A stretch of DNA of 64,000 bases. It comes from Parasponia andersonii. Taxonomy: Eukaryota; Streptophyta; Magnoliopsida; Rosales; Cannabaceae. A program made the position numbers and the translations under genes. The stretch lies in NCBI GenBank assembly GCA_002914805.1, contig JXTB01000112.1:425870-489869 (forward strand), given 5' to 3'. The notes under the pieces were generated by a model. It ran no database searches, was not told the origin of the DNA, and worked only from the letters and a program-made list of their open reading frames with translations. This document shows, in pieces, positions 1 to 12,959 of the stretch (position 1 is the first letter of the stretch; every line of letters begins with the position of its first letter).

Positions 1-572
1 CGCCATGTCAAATATTATTTTCCTGAAGATAAAAAAAATTGCTAAAATCTTGATACTTGTTGGCAACTCTCAGCAAGCACAAAGTCAACCGCATTTCTAG
101 CACCCTTGGAACAGTATCAACTCTATTCTCCTTACTACAATAAGCCAAATAGGAAATATACTTTCTATTGGCTTCAGTAACTAAAATCCATTTGTGTAGA
201 CACCCTCGAGCCTTGTACTTCAACTGGAAAACATTGACTGAAAAATAAATTTTCCATGCAACAATGACTTAGGACAGTATTTACTAGATAATAGACGCCT
301 TATTTAAACACCAACTCAAATTGCACTTAGAAATGCTGCACACAGCATATAATCACAGATAATTCAAGTGTATCAGAACACATTTCACAATATAAGTGTA
401 CACATCCACTTTTGTGCCATTACATCCTTATAGAAGTGTAAGTCTGCACATAGCTAATGTGTTACAGATACTCTAGAGTCTAGAACCAAATTCTAACGTC
501 CCAAAAACTCCTCTTAAGTCAAAAGATAATGTGAAGAAACAAACTCTCTATATGTTTTATGAAGAAATAAAC
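1..572 (-). other. Intron 16 of the glycine-rich protein gene, open at the window edge
   Basis: Exon 16 ends at 573 with an AAG|GTTTAT donor, and no acceptor followed by the expected family sequence is found before the window edge. A 71-codon open frame at 8-223 (-) does not resemble the next expected segment of the family and is not called. Confidence 0.6.
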
Positions 573-3500
573 CTTAAGTCCTTCATAGAGAGCACGTGAA
601 CGACAAGAACGCAGGCAAGCATGATCATATTCTGAGCGAACATATTCACGAAGCTGCTGTAATTTACTTTTCCGACATCTCTGAAGCCATAACCATGCAA
701 GTGGATATGCAAGGACCGAAAGAATGCTGTAGATTGATCCTTCCCACCACTGGTAAGCCGCTAAACCATTAATCTCGTCCACGAATCTATTGAATGCATC
801 CTCATATCTGCCATGTAAGGTAAAAGAATTTTATTTCAAAACAAATAACGTTTATATAAATGACCACCTGCAATAATTGGAATTACAACCTGAATTATCA
901 CATCAAAGCTTCTTCCATTTAAACCAACCATTGTGACCACCAGTAAAAGAGAGCTTACACAATTTCTTTCACTTGTTGTGGAGGAGAATGAGGTAGATGC
1001 CAAGGTTCACTAAAATTATTAGGCCCCATGAAATACATTCTATGCACATGATTTTGGGATTCCTTGTTTCGGTGTGTTTCCAAAACCTGAGCAACAACGT
1101 GATTTACCTTAATAAGAATAATTTTTTTAAAAATGGTAGAAGGCAGACGTGTATATTGCATATAAAGTGGCTCAAACTGCACAAAAAAGAAAGAAAGGTG
1201 AACCTCATTTAACGATTCTAGAAAAGGGAAGGAATGATCTATTTGAGAGCCATGTCGAGTAGGCATAACGGCTGGTACCTCATCCGCACCAACATACTTC
1301 ATCCGTGCAACACTAAGCACTAGAGCTAACAGGATGAGGATACCTAACAGAATAAAACCAAATAACCATGGCCCACCAAAAGTGTATACAACCTCTTCCA
1401 GTGCTGTATAACAGTTTGGCATGTGATATCTGTCAGAAGTGCATCTATATGGACAGGGAGTCTCGGTAACACCACCTGTTCAAAAGAATGGCAGTTCCTA
1501 AGACTATAATAGGTGCCATAATAAGAACCTTGGAAAGAGAAAAAGCATGCAGCAATGATATAGCCATCCTTCTTAGAAAAGAAGAGGAACATTCATAGTA
1601 TCTGTTCGGAGGAATACCTCGAACACTAACATATATAGCACGGTGGGGAAGCCCATAACATGGGCAATCATAACAAAGGGCTCTATCAGATCCACTGACA
1701 TTCTTAAAAGTGCCCACAGGGCATTCCTGAAATCCAAGTTGGCCAAATGGTCAAAGAAAGAAGACTTACACGATAAGAACGTCATAAAATCATCATCCCC
1801 AGTGGCCAGAGAAAGACTACAGAGTACATAAGATGAATATAACATGAACAAAGATTATATATCCAAACTCCACACAGCAAATAATAAAGCATTTGGAATA
1901 TGTTGGATGAGAACAACTAGCCAAAGAAATTTTTTATAAATTTGACTGGGAAAATTTGATGCCGAGTATGTTTCTCATAATATGCCAAAGTATAATGTTT
2001 CAGTTCAAATATTAAAAGTAATTTATCAACTTTTCTATTCAATGACTGAAACCACACAAGTGTTAGATAGTCATGGGACACGATAAATGAAAGCTACCTC
2101 ACAGAAAATACCGTAAAGCCCTTTTGGGCAGGCCTTTCCAGTAACCGTTCCTTTCTGCCCAGAATGACCCTGACCTCTACCAAATCCTCCCCTGCCATGG
2201 AGGGGAAATCACGCTTAAGCTTAACTGATTTCCCAGAAACCAGTTCCACAAACAAGAAAAAATTACAAGAGAGAAAATGCTAAGGGCCCCAAACAATCAT
2301 GCATCAAAACTAAGAAGGATTTAGCTATATGAAATCAAGAAACAACTGGTCTTTTCTTCCATGAGCAATAACTCATAAATTTTCAGGTCCCTCATAATAT
2401 GATATATCATATATGACAAGCCTTCCACCCTACCAAATACTAATCCTCCCTTATCAGATAGAGTTCACCATTGAGTTTACTTGTAATAAATGTTTACAGA
2501 TCGTGTTAGAAATGACAAGCACTCAGTAAGTTCTTTTAGCAATTTACTAAGACAATGGTGTGTCTTATAATAGACTCTTAAGCAAATCTGCAAATGACAC
2601 TACTTAACAGTTGACACCCTCATAAAATAAATGGACAATGTAAGGATTCACAAGACAATGAGTCTATGAAACAACATGCTAGAACTATCATATGTCTATA
2701 TGTGTGTGCGTGTCTCTGTTAAATGCATACCCGGCAAGAATGCTTCCTTTCACACTAGCTATCGGTACATATGCATCCCCAACTGGTATAGCAGACCAGT
2801 GAAAGTGAACCCTTCCACCGCCTCCACCACCACCACCATAAGGACTTCCATGCCCTCCCACAGTTGAGATGGTAGAAGAATCACTAAGTGCCAATGTCTG
2901 AACAAATAAAAGAATTGTTCCACCAGAGCCACCCCCAGGACCAATTTTTGAGATGGACCTACTATTTTGTTTTGCCAAATCCTCTCCAAAGCTTTCCCCA
3001 TCAGCTTTAAGTGAACCATCAACAGATAAACTTAATAATGAACGCTCCATTGAACCCATCACTAACCAAGAAAAAGGATGGAAAATAAATAACAAGGACA
3101 CCAGATGAGATTCCAGGATATTAATAAAATCAAAATGTTAAAAGGCTGAAATAAAAAACATGGTCATCAATGTCTAATATGGTTAGAAGACTCCCTTCTC
3201 CCAGTAAGTACAAGTGTGTAATTTAAAAAAAATGGGGATGGGGTTTCAACACCATAGCATAACCCCAGGCTACACATCCAGGTCACAAGAATAAATCTGA
3301 TCAAAGCTGGATTCAATCAATATCACAAAACCAATAAGACTAGTAATTTGATATCTGGAAGATATGTGATGAGAAACGAGCTATATAGATTTGTTAGGTT
3401 TTAAGATAATATTACTAATTTGGATATTTATGATTGTTATTAGGTCTTATCTTATTTAAGCATTAAGAGTTTTAGTATGTTTTAATCCTAGAATCAGTTT

Positions 3501-6500
3501 CCTTGTTGATTTAGAATTTGTTATTTACCTATCTATAAATAAGCCTAGTTGTATTCATTATTTCACAGACTTCTTATATTATTGAGTCTCTCTCTCTCCA
3601 AGATTCTTCTTATTCTCTCTAAATTCCTATATTTCTCTGCCATCTTCTCTTTGCTCCTCTCTTTTCTGTCTTGGTTGTACATGTAAAACAGCACACATAT
3701 CTGGAAAGATCAAATTTCTGTTCAGAGCAAGCCTGATAATTGATCTGTAGTGGAATTTGAGCCTCATTATGAGCAACACGTATACCTAGAGTATAAATCA
3801 AAATGACAAGCATCAAATGCGGTTAAAGTGATAAACAAGACAGTCACCATTAATGAGTTGCAAAATTTGAGCCCCATATTAAGTATCGCATCTGATTAAG
3901 GTACAAAGTTCCATTACAATCATAAAATGTGATAAAGTGATAAACAAGCCAGAGTATTTCCATCGACTTTTACAAGTTTAAAAAACTGCACAGAATAACT
4001 CATTACATCGGTTTCACATTTTAGAACACACGGGTAGAGACCAAAAATTCCTCACATAAAATACTTACCGATAATACCACCACCTGCAGTTGCACCTGCT
4101 AAGCTATCATTTCCACTACCACTGCCAAGTTCACAAGGTAAACCAGCATTTCCGTATGCATCCCCGCCCTCAATGAAATTGCCACGATAATATCCGTTCC
4201 CACCTTTCCCACCATGCCCACCACCACCCGAAAGACCATTTTCGAACATCTTTCCTCGGCCCACTCCATTAGTACAACCTGGCATCCAAGTATAGTTCTG
4301 TAAAAGTCCTTCCAAATCTGAAATTGAATGGTAGGACCGTACATTCTCTCTAATTCAATCCATATGAATTCACATATTTCGCACGTGTAAAACTTGGTCA
4401 GTAAAGAAGAAGGAGAAGGCTTACCCAGCCCAGATGCACTAATCACTCCAGAAGAGGGGATGATTATCGTTCTAACCCAGTGGAAATGAATAACCGATCC
4501 TATAACGGTGCCTTCAACAACAACCTCTTCAACTCGACATATCTGGAGAAGCAAACCAAAGCAACCTTCCTCAGAAACACAAAGTCCAACTAAATGGAAC
4601 ACCCAAACTGAATGAGATAAGTACATAGTTCTTAATCTGGATCAATGGAACACCTGAATAGTAAAGGCCAACGTAGAGTTCACATTACAATCTTCTGGTG
4701 GATGAATTAGCTCAATGGGACAATCTGGGAGACTGCAGTAGAGTCTTGGTGTCCTACAATCCCGAAGGTTATATATTACAGAAATGAAGCAGCAGTATGA
4801 AGACATATTAAACGCCCCCCCCCAAAAAAAAAGAAAGAAAAAAGAAAAAAACCCTTACATATCATTGCTACTAGCACCCTCCAAAGGAGCACGAAGAAAA
4901 GATCCAGAACCAACCTTCACACAAGAAAGAGAAGATCAGCAACTGCTTGTCTAGTAATGCCACACGGTAAAATCTCATTCAAGCAAATATCTAATTACAG
5001 AGGGAACTATTAGTAAAAAAGACAGATATACATAGTACGTAAAAGGGATCACGTGAGCAATATACTACCAGTAAAAATTTCTACAAAATTAATGTAGAAA
5101 ATGAGCATATCTTATGTGTATTTGTCATGTTTATTTATACATACCTACATTTGGGTGTTTGTGTGTGTCTATAGAGAGAGAGAAAGATAAAGATTATAGA
5201 GTTAGGTTCCAAGATTATGAGTCACAACAATAAACACCATTGTATTGACTTCATAGTACCAACAAGAACAGACAGGGACAAATGTGTACTTCAACATTTT
5301 AAGAAGCAAGGAAAAATGGAACAAGAGACAGGATTTCAATTCTCTGGAACGTCTGAACAAAAATTTCATACAAAGGCCTACATCATCTTCTAGCGAGTGA
5401 GTCATGCCATGCGACCTTCTTAATTAAAATTTTAACGTATTCTGTGTGTACTGAAACACTTCCAATTGATCAAACGGGAAACTACACAGGTTAATATGCC
5501 ATTTTAAGTGTTCATTAAAAAAATAAAAAATAAAAAATAAAAGCCATTTAAATGCTTTTATTGTCAGCCAAAATTGTTATTCTTCGAAATCAAAGAGAAA
5601 CACATAATAAAGTGGCAATCATCTCAGTAGAGATTACATGCTTCAAAGCAAGGAAACCTATATCCAATGATGATTTGCTAGTGAGTATTTGGTTACATAC
5701 AAAACTATGTACAAAAGAACTTTGGTCTTCACATTTTTCATTATAGTGAAAATATGCAAAACTAAAAAGATTTATGATAAGCTTTCAGCTTACATTAACA
5801 CCATAAAATAATGAAAGAATTAGATGTTGTGCTTCGATCAGATTCCCTGGGCCTGATAAATTCAAGAAACCTTGTCCATGAACTCCCAAATTTGCATTAG
5901 AATGTATCCTAGATGATTCCTGAAAACCAAATCCAGAAACAAGAATTCAAAATAACAACAAAAAATAAACATCCGGTAGACACAAGTAAAATGTGGATAT
6001 ACCTTGAGAACCACTAAATTGCTCGCCTCAAGCAAGGATGTCGCAACAATTGTATCATTACCACCATCTATAAGCATTTTAGAATTCCACATCAAGTACA
6101 TTTTGACAGACATACGAAGAGCTCCAAATATCTGAATTTATTATGTAGTAACAATGATGACAAAAATCATAATCACATAATGATTATCATAGGAAAGTGG
6201 GAGAACAATTATCAAAAAGAACATGAGAATAATTCTTATAAATAATTATAGTTATCATAAAAAGAATCAAACTAAACCATAGAAGAGCGGGAAACTATAA
6301 GAGTAAAGTTACTGTAAATGCCAAAGAGGGAACTGTTTAAGATTTATAAATAATAAATAAGCATAACATAGAAGCCCTTAGAAGGTCAGTCACACCACTC
6401 TAGAGGAGAGAAAAATTAGAAATACCATTGTGAAAAAAAAAAAGGTGGCTGATTTGCAGAAAACTGAAAGAACAGTGATATAATAAAACATAATGCACAA

Positions 6501-9500
6501 TAAGTGATATGGAATGTGCAAAGACAAGCATTTATATAAATTTTGGAGAAGATACAATAATTACTAGTCCTATCAAAGGCTTTGGGAGCAAGATAGTGAA
6601 CTTGGTGGTTCTCAGAGTGAAAAATGTAAAAATTCACAGCATTCACCTGGAACAATCAATATGGTCTAATATAATACACAAGGAGGGGAAAAAAAAAAAA
6701 AAGCACTCGAACAAAAGCTTCCGAAGACGAGACTTTTTCGAAGTTTAGTCTTTGATCAAATCAACTAGAGAAGAATAACCTAAGGAACTCAGAGAAGGGT
6801 GGGACAAGAGAGATGAAAGCATTACATTTACAGATGTAGGTTCACCAAAACATATACATTCCAGCCTACTACCCACAACCTGAGAAAAATTGACATATCA
6901 TACAAGTTACAGATTAAGAATCAGAAAAACCAATTTACAAAATCTCACGCTCGAACTGACCCCAAAATCTAAAGAATTTATCGTATTTCCTGACAGATCA
7001 TCAATGCAACAAACAAATGCCGAAATGAGAAAACAGGTTATCATCACAAGGAAAAACTACAGTCAGAGAGAGAAAGAGCGAGCACCGGGAGGGGGAAAAA
7101 AAGAGACCATGCCACTTGCCTTAACAACAGAGTCACCCATTAGAAGCTCTTCTGCCATTAACTCAAATGCTGATGAAGCATAATGTGCTAGTCCAAAACT
7201 CAAAGTTGCGCCACATGTCAAGCGAATTTGTCCTTGGACCTGTATAATTTATAAGTATTTCAAGCACAAGCACCTACAGCATAATATTAAAAAAAATATG
7301 TAATTCATATCTTAAAACCAGTTAAAAATAGCCCTGAAGCATGGCATTGGGTGACCCTACCCTTCAAACACACGAAAATATCTAAACATGTCCGCAAAAA
7401 AGACTGAAAAGTCAAATGCATAATTAGGATACCAATAGGCTAAAGAAGCATTTTCATCCCATGGAAAGCAAAGATGGCCTAGAAAGGCAAATGTACAGTA
7501 AAGTAAAGCACAAAGATTCGAGCTGCTGAACAACCTGAACACGGCTCCAGAATAGAGGAACCAAAGCCTTGGCATGATTTTGAATATAAACATTTGTCCA
7601 AAGCGGCTGCTTAGGAAACTCCATCAGAAGTGTGTCAGTCTGGGTGGACTTGTTGTGATTGCTAACTATGAGAATTCGAGGTACAGCATCATAATATGTT
7701 CCTGCACCACCTGAGTTTTCGGGACAGCCTAAACTCCTCCCTCCTGAATACAAGACAAGTTACGGAAACTGGTAACTGAACTCCCACTACATCCGTTCAT
7801 CCCACCCACCCTGTAAAAACTTGTCCCAGGGTCCCTTTTCCCACCAGGCCAAAAGAAAATTGCTCTCACTAATTAATCATGTAACAAAATTAAACTTGGG
7901 TTCTTTTACCTGGCAAAAAAGGGGGGAAAAAAAAGAAATGGACAAGGAAATAACTCCCTTNTGATCATATAACAAAATTACACGTGGGTTCTTTTACCCA
8001 GCAAAAAAAAGAGGACAACGAAATAGCTCCTCTCGATCTTTTCCGTTACATTTTGTGTAATATAAAGATTAAACCTATTAAATAAGGGCATAAACATGAC
8101 ACAAATTCCTTTGCATACTTTTACTATTCTTTTGCTGGTAATGAGTTCCTTTGTGTAAATGGTGCTTAAAAGAAAGACTTACTTGATATATATATATATA
8201 TAGCAGGACACAACTTACATATCAAGAAGACACTATCCAAGTTACGGAGTCCATGTTTTCCTCTATCACTCAAGATATACCTTAACTGGAAATATAAAAA
8301 ATATCTACTTAAAAAAAAAAAAAGAACAAAAATTTGACTTACCATGTAAGAAGAATTGCGTATCATCATGCCTGCTGAAAACACTGATGGAAACTCTTCC
8401 TCCCCCACCTCCAGCAAATCCATTACCCCCAGCTGCACTTATCCTGCCACTTCCAGTCCTGCTCTTCACAAAAAAGAAACAATTCTCACCAGGAATGGTA
8501 CTGATAATTTTAGTTACAGTTTGCAAACATTAAAAGATAACCATGAACAAAAACCAAATGTTCAAAAACAAATTAAAATTTTAAATAAAACAAGTTCAAC
8601 CAATATAAAACTGTGTTATGATCTCCCACTTTTGACTCCTCATCGTCGTCCACACACATTTCCTATCCATACAAAGAGGCATAATCTTCCATTATTTTTC
8701 ATTTACATGGCCAAACTATCAAACCACCCAAATAAAAAATATCGCAAGTAACCAGTATCAATTGCTGCACTCTGCATGCCCACAAAGAATAAATAATGCT
8801 CTTATTCATTTTTTCAAACTTGCCCACATAAATCCATCAAACTTGTAAATTCTCTGATTTCATATTCTAATTTTCAGTCCAATTGATTTCCAAAATGTTG
8901 TACTAGCTACCAAAGTTTTTGACCACATCCACAGAAGCTTTTAGTACAAAAGAACAAAGACATAAGTACTAGCCCTTGGCCCAGCTAAGGTGGGGGACCT
9001 CGGCAAAAAGATCTCCCGAACTTGCACCAACCGAAGTTACTGAGAAACACATAGCACATGACGTACAATGAAAAAGGTATCATGATAACCAATCCAACAG
9101 GCAACCACATAAAAGTTTAATCATGACAGCTTCATAATTCCATAATCAACTACATAAAAGTCTAATCATAGGGACAACCTTACTTGGATAAGCTACAAGG
9201 AGACAATAAAACCTTACTTACATTCTACTTGCTTTGATATAAATGCTGCCACCAGAGCCTCCTCCACCCTTCATACCACCCTCACCTCCATCCGCCGAGA
9301 GACCCCCAGAAACATCAATGGTGCTATTCACCTCCAACCAAATCCTCCCACCTCCTTCTCCACCATACTCAACCTCTTTACTAGTCGTACCTCCCCTACT
9401 TCCATAACTTGCAGGCTTGTCTAAAGACGACCACGAGTAAGCATCTCCACCCCAAACATCATCAGGAAGCTTCGTGTTGTCACTCACGCAGCTAGCTCCT

Positions 9501-10075
9501 CTCCCACCATGGCCACCACCGGCGCCCTGGAAATCAGTCGGCGTGCCACTGGTCTGCTCCGGCGGCTCTCCCGCCAAACCCGTGACGTTTATCAAAGACC
9601 CATCTGAGAAATTTGCATTCTTAGCGTTCACAGCCACCAACCCAGCTACAATCACCGAGTTCCGACCCAAGCTGAACTCTTCACTAACATTAATCCAAAT
9701 TGAGCAACCGAACAATGGGCAACTCAAATTCACACCAGGGAGTATATACAAGCTCCCTTTTCCCTCTATATACACATCGTCCTCGAAGCTCAGACTCGAA
9801 TTAAGCTCGCACATGGTGTTGAGCGACCCAACCCCATTGAGACCCTCCTCGCATGTGAGCGACGGCGGGTGAGGCGGCGAAGACGGCGGAGGCGGCGACG
9901 GTGGAGTGTAGTCTCCTCGAAACGCGTCCAGCTCGAAGCCACCGACGGAGAATTCATCGTTTGTATCGAAACCCAGATAAGAGTTTACAGAGAAAAGTGC
10001 CTTCACAGCGAAAAGTGCCAAAACAGTGAGGATAACGTAAAATTTGAGAAGAAATGGGAAAGTTGCAGAAGCCAT
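573..10075 (-). CDS. Large glycine-rich membrane protein, AT5G11700-like family (3' end beyond window)
   Basis: Sixteen exons join in frame with no stop: 9222-10075, 8343-8458, 7535-7743, 7120-7239, 6003-6131, 5794-5919, 4859-4914, 4654-4753, 4425-4542, 4069-4278, 2731-3061, 2098-2191, 1618-1726, 1204-1475, 959-1086 and 573-807, giving 3207 nt (1069 codons). Residues 8-30 form a hydrophobic signal or anchor segment. Residues 58-71 are proline-rich. Then follow repeated glycine-rich blocks (GGGHGGRG, GGGGSGG, GGGGGRVSI, GGGGHGGKGG, GGGGGGGGRVHFHW). Cys-rich segments (CPKGLYGIFCECP, CPYRC) precede a membrane helix near 893-914 (WLFGFILLGILILLALVL) and another hydrophobic stretch near 1015-1032. 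Exon order and sequence match, from memory, the plant family of Arabidopsis AT5G11700, about 1400 aa, so roughly the last quarter is off the left edge. The family's function is unknown to me; old 'ephrin receptor-like' labels reflect composition only. The ATG at 10075 is the first in-frame one before the signal segment. Intron 4 appears to have a GC donor. Confidence 0.92.
7118..7119 (-). other. Putative GC donor of a GC-AG intron (intron 4)
   Basis: Exon 4 reads GDSVVK and is followed by GCAAGT, giving AAG|GCAAGT, the usual consensus of GC-type donors. The acceptor is TTCAG at about 6132-6136, and exon 5 continues in phase with IFGALRMSVKM. The only nearby in-frame GT (before GTTGTT) would delete VVK, residues that appear retained in the family. 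Confidence 0.7.
7875..8033. repeat. Imperfect tandem duplication in intron 2, period about 88 bp
   Basis: Copy 1 starts at 7875 and copy 2 at 7963. Both contain TAACAAAATTA, GGGTTCTTTTACC and an A/G-rich run followed by GAAATA-CTCC. The copies differ by scattered substitutions and run-length changes. One N sits at the junction (7961). Confidence 0.8.
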
Positions 10076-10715
10076 TTCAATGAGGCGAAACTCATCCCAG
10101 AGATTTAATTCAAAATTTATTTCGAATTATTCAAATTTGGGTTTGGGCATGGGAATTCGCTTGCTTCCAGATGTCTGTGTATATATGCAGGTATATATCC
10201 AAAAAAAATGTGTATATATGTATAGATACTGACACCCGAATGAGAAATTAAGCTGAAAATTAATTAAAATTTAAATTAGGAGATATTAGGTGGGGCTCTC
10301 TTTTGGGTAACAAAATCTTCACGAAAGAGATTAATGGAGAAAAATGGTGGTGGCGTTGTTAAGAGCAGAGAGGGACAGGCAGACTCCACTCTCCAGCGTC
10401 TCCGGGGAGAAAGACAAGTAGAAGTCTAGAAGATGCTTATTGGGTCTTCTTCTTCTTCTATTTGGGCTGGGCCTTGGGCTTTAGTCTTGTCTAGGCCAAC
10501 CAAATATCACTACTTTTTTTTAAAAGACCAAATATCACTATTGATAATGACTTTTTGTTCCTTTTATCGGTTGTTTTCTTTTTCTTTATTCAGAACCAGA
10601 ACCAGACAAAAAGGAGGAAAATGGAAAAGTATTTTAAATTTATGATTTGTCATTGTATATAATATGGCTTTCAGGTATGGGATGATAACGTAATCAGCCA
10701 ATACCTAGGAAACAA
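10076..10715. other. 5' leader and promoter region of the glycine-rich protein gene
   Basis: No coding sequence is recognisable. The part next to the ATG is AT-rich with TATATATA tracts near 10178-10225. A higher-GC stretch near 10360-10420 and the TGGGCY cluster lie further out. The transcription start cannot be fixed from sequence alone. Confidence 0.4.
10462..10480. promoter_or_regulatory. Cluster of three TGGGCY (site II / TCP-type) motifs
   Basis: TGGGCT (10462-10467), TGGGCC (10468-10473) and TGGGCT (10475-10480) lie about 390 bp upstream of the minus-strand ATG at 10075. Such motifs are common in promoters of broadly expressed plant genes. Assignment to the glycine-rich protein gene is inferred from position. 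Confidence 0.4.
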
Positions 10716-10831
10716 CTCAATTTGTCGTACGTGATGTAATTTAGTGAAAGAGGATAATCATATATTATTTTTATTGGATTATATTATCAAGCTTACATCA
10801 CCACGTAGAACATACCATCTAAATAATTGAG
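10716..10831. repeat. Small imperfect inverted repeat, possible MITE remnant
   Basis: The arm at 10716-10739 (CTCAATTTGTCG then TACGTGATGTAA) pairs with 10793-10831, whose reverse complement contains CTCAATTATTTAG and TACGTGGTGATGTAA. The loop is AT-rich and short. No target duplication was recognised. Confidence 0.4.
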
Positions 10832-11576
10832 TACAAATGACGTGTTACGTTACACTTCATGCCAATTATCAGAGTCGCTTTATATAAAGCTCTATTGACA
10901 TATTGGTTATACTTTTTTTGACTTTTTGTTTGATTACTTGATTGGTTGGTCGGCAGCAGGGGAGAATGCCAATAGTTACCCACGGCGACTGTATTGAATT
11001 GGAAAACAAATTAGGGTTTCCTTAAAAAAAATAAATAAATAAATAATTAGGGTGGGTATCTCTATCTTTTATGCTTAAAAAAAACTCGCATATTCATTTG
11101 TAACTAGGTATACTAATATAACTCACGATCATGTCTAAATAAAAAAAAAAGAAAAAAAATTATTATAAGGAGAAAAATGATGATGATAAAGAATATAACA
11201 TTATAAATATGCGGCATAGTGTATAGTAAGAGAATGTTAACACTAACTTACTCTCATATGGGCCCCAATTATATATTTATATAATAAATTATTATACATA
11301 TAATTATATATTTTTATTTTATACTATCCACCTCTATATATTTTTTTAAAAAAATAATTAGTTTGAAAATTTATACTTATATATTTGAATTTTAGAATTT
11401 GAAAACTATTCGGTACATTAATGTGTTTGATTTTATGTTTATTATAAAAAAAAAAAATTATGTTTATTTAGAATTTAATTTTATTATTATTTTTTATTTT
11501 ATTGGGGTTACGGTGACAAGTAATTATGATTTTTCATGTAACATATTGATTAATAAGTAATTTGTAGCAGAAATTA
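10832..11576. other. AT-rich intergenic DNA, nothing recognised
   Basis: Poly-A/T tracts and short tandem ATAA repeats only. No coding potential or clear element was seen. Confidence 0.5.
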
Positions 11577-12959
11577 CTAACGTTAAAAGCTTTTAGCATT
11601 TAGATCCCAATCTTTAAAAATTGGTATTTAATTCCCAAACCTATCAATTTACTTGCATCCGTTAGTCCTTCAACAAATTCCGTTTGGGTTTATCGTTTAA
11701 AGGCGCATGCTATCAGTAATGTGGATTGTATGAAAAAAAAAATTAAAAGAAAAAACCTTTATTTCCTGACTTTCACTCTTTGCACCGATGAAGGTCTACT
11801 ATCCAACCCATTATCTTTCTCTCTCTCTGTTTTATTATTGAAATTTTAACGGTGGCCTTTCTATGTTCTGTTCATATCAGAATTGGGGTTTCCTCACTTT
11901 CCTCTTAATGTATTACCTTTTTCTTTTTCTTCAGGTCGTTTTTTGTTTCTTTTATTTTTTCCTCTCTATCGCGTGTATAATTTTGGGTCTCGTTCGGTTT
12001 TCCTTTTCAATTTAGAAAAGCTTTTGTTTTTTTTGCCGTTAACGAGTTTTATGCACATTACATATGGTTTTGGAGTTTTCTTTTAGGTGCTATTGTAATA
12101 TGATTGTTTTTTTTTTTTTTTTCATAATTTCAGGGCTCAAATCATATTTTAGACTAGGCAATAAGAGATCGTAATTATTAATTATTAATTATTGATCGAT
12201 AAAGTATGCCCTCAGTGGGAAACAAGTGACAAATCAGTTATTGTGAATGTCTTAGAATTAGTTGCTGACTTAAATTGAATACAATTATTTACTTGATGAA
12301 GCAGAAATATCTGCCGTTAATTTTCACCTCAACTCAATTTAGATTGGCTTTGCAATTTTATATTATATGGGTTGGCCGCTGGCTTCAAAGGTTGTGCTTT
12401 TGGTGTTTTCAGTAAAAATTTTGTGATTTTTGGACATTAGGTGTGCAAGGAGCTTGTTGATAATCAGATTGGGCTCTTGGGTAGTAATGAATCCTACAAC
12501 TTCGAGAGATAATGAGTTTAGAGCTAATCTGGATAGTGGGTTGCTAGCCTCTCTTTTGGGTTCTAAATAACATTTTTTAAGTTTTTTGCGGTGGTTCTTT
12601 TATGGCTTAATTAAGGAAAAAATGGAATGAGACGACCAAGCTTGCGATTGGGCCAAAATGTATCCATAGAGGGAAAAACACAGCTTAAAGAAGAAGAGAA
12701 AAATGGACTAAAAATGGGGAGGAAAACCAGGTTGGGTTGTTGACAGGGAAAGTGTTTTTTTTTTTTTCCCTTTAAATATGAAATACCCGTCGAGGCCTCC
12801 AATCCAGGTCACGTGAGTAGAACATTAAATGGAGTATGTTAACGATTGTAATGGACGGAATTATTGTAAGGACAACAGATGCAACTAAATTCGGAGGTTT
12901 AAGATTTAAAAGCCAATATAAAGGTCATATATTTAAATGCTAAAAGTCCTAAATGTTAG
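11577..12959. mobile_element. Non-autonomous element with about 100-bp terminal inverted repeats (MULE-like?)
   Basis: The left arm (11577 to about 11690) and the reverse complement of the right arm (12959 to about 12845) share CTAAC at the ends, CTTTTAGCATTTA, TTGGYWTTTAA, TTGCATCYGTT, GTCCTT-CAA and AATTCCGT in the same order and spacing. Arms of this length with a non-repetitive interior of about 1.1 kb are typical of Mutator-like elements and foldback elements. No 9-bp target duplication was found, so the superfamily is a guess. The interior has T-rich, intron-like stretches and a short open frame at 12487-12570. No transposase was seen. Confidence 0.65.
12487..12570 (+). other. 27-codon open frame, possible captured exon fragment
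   Basis: ATG at 12487 and TAA at 12568-12570 encode a peptide starting MNPTTSRDNEFRANLDSG and ending LLASLLGSK. Its local composition is less AT-rich than its surroundings. It sits inside the inverted-repeat element 11577-12959. I do not recognise the peptide and it may be chance. Confidence 0.25.

Noticed and set aside
8-223. 71-codon minus-strand open frame at the left edge
   Set aside because: It lies in intron 16 of the glycine-rich protein gene and does not match the expected next exon or any domain I recognise.
2759-3022. Second minus-strand frame overlapping exon 11
   Set aside because: It is an out-of-frame shadow of the glycine-rich exon; the exon-joined frame explains the conserved residues.
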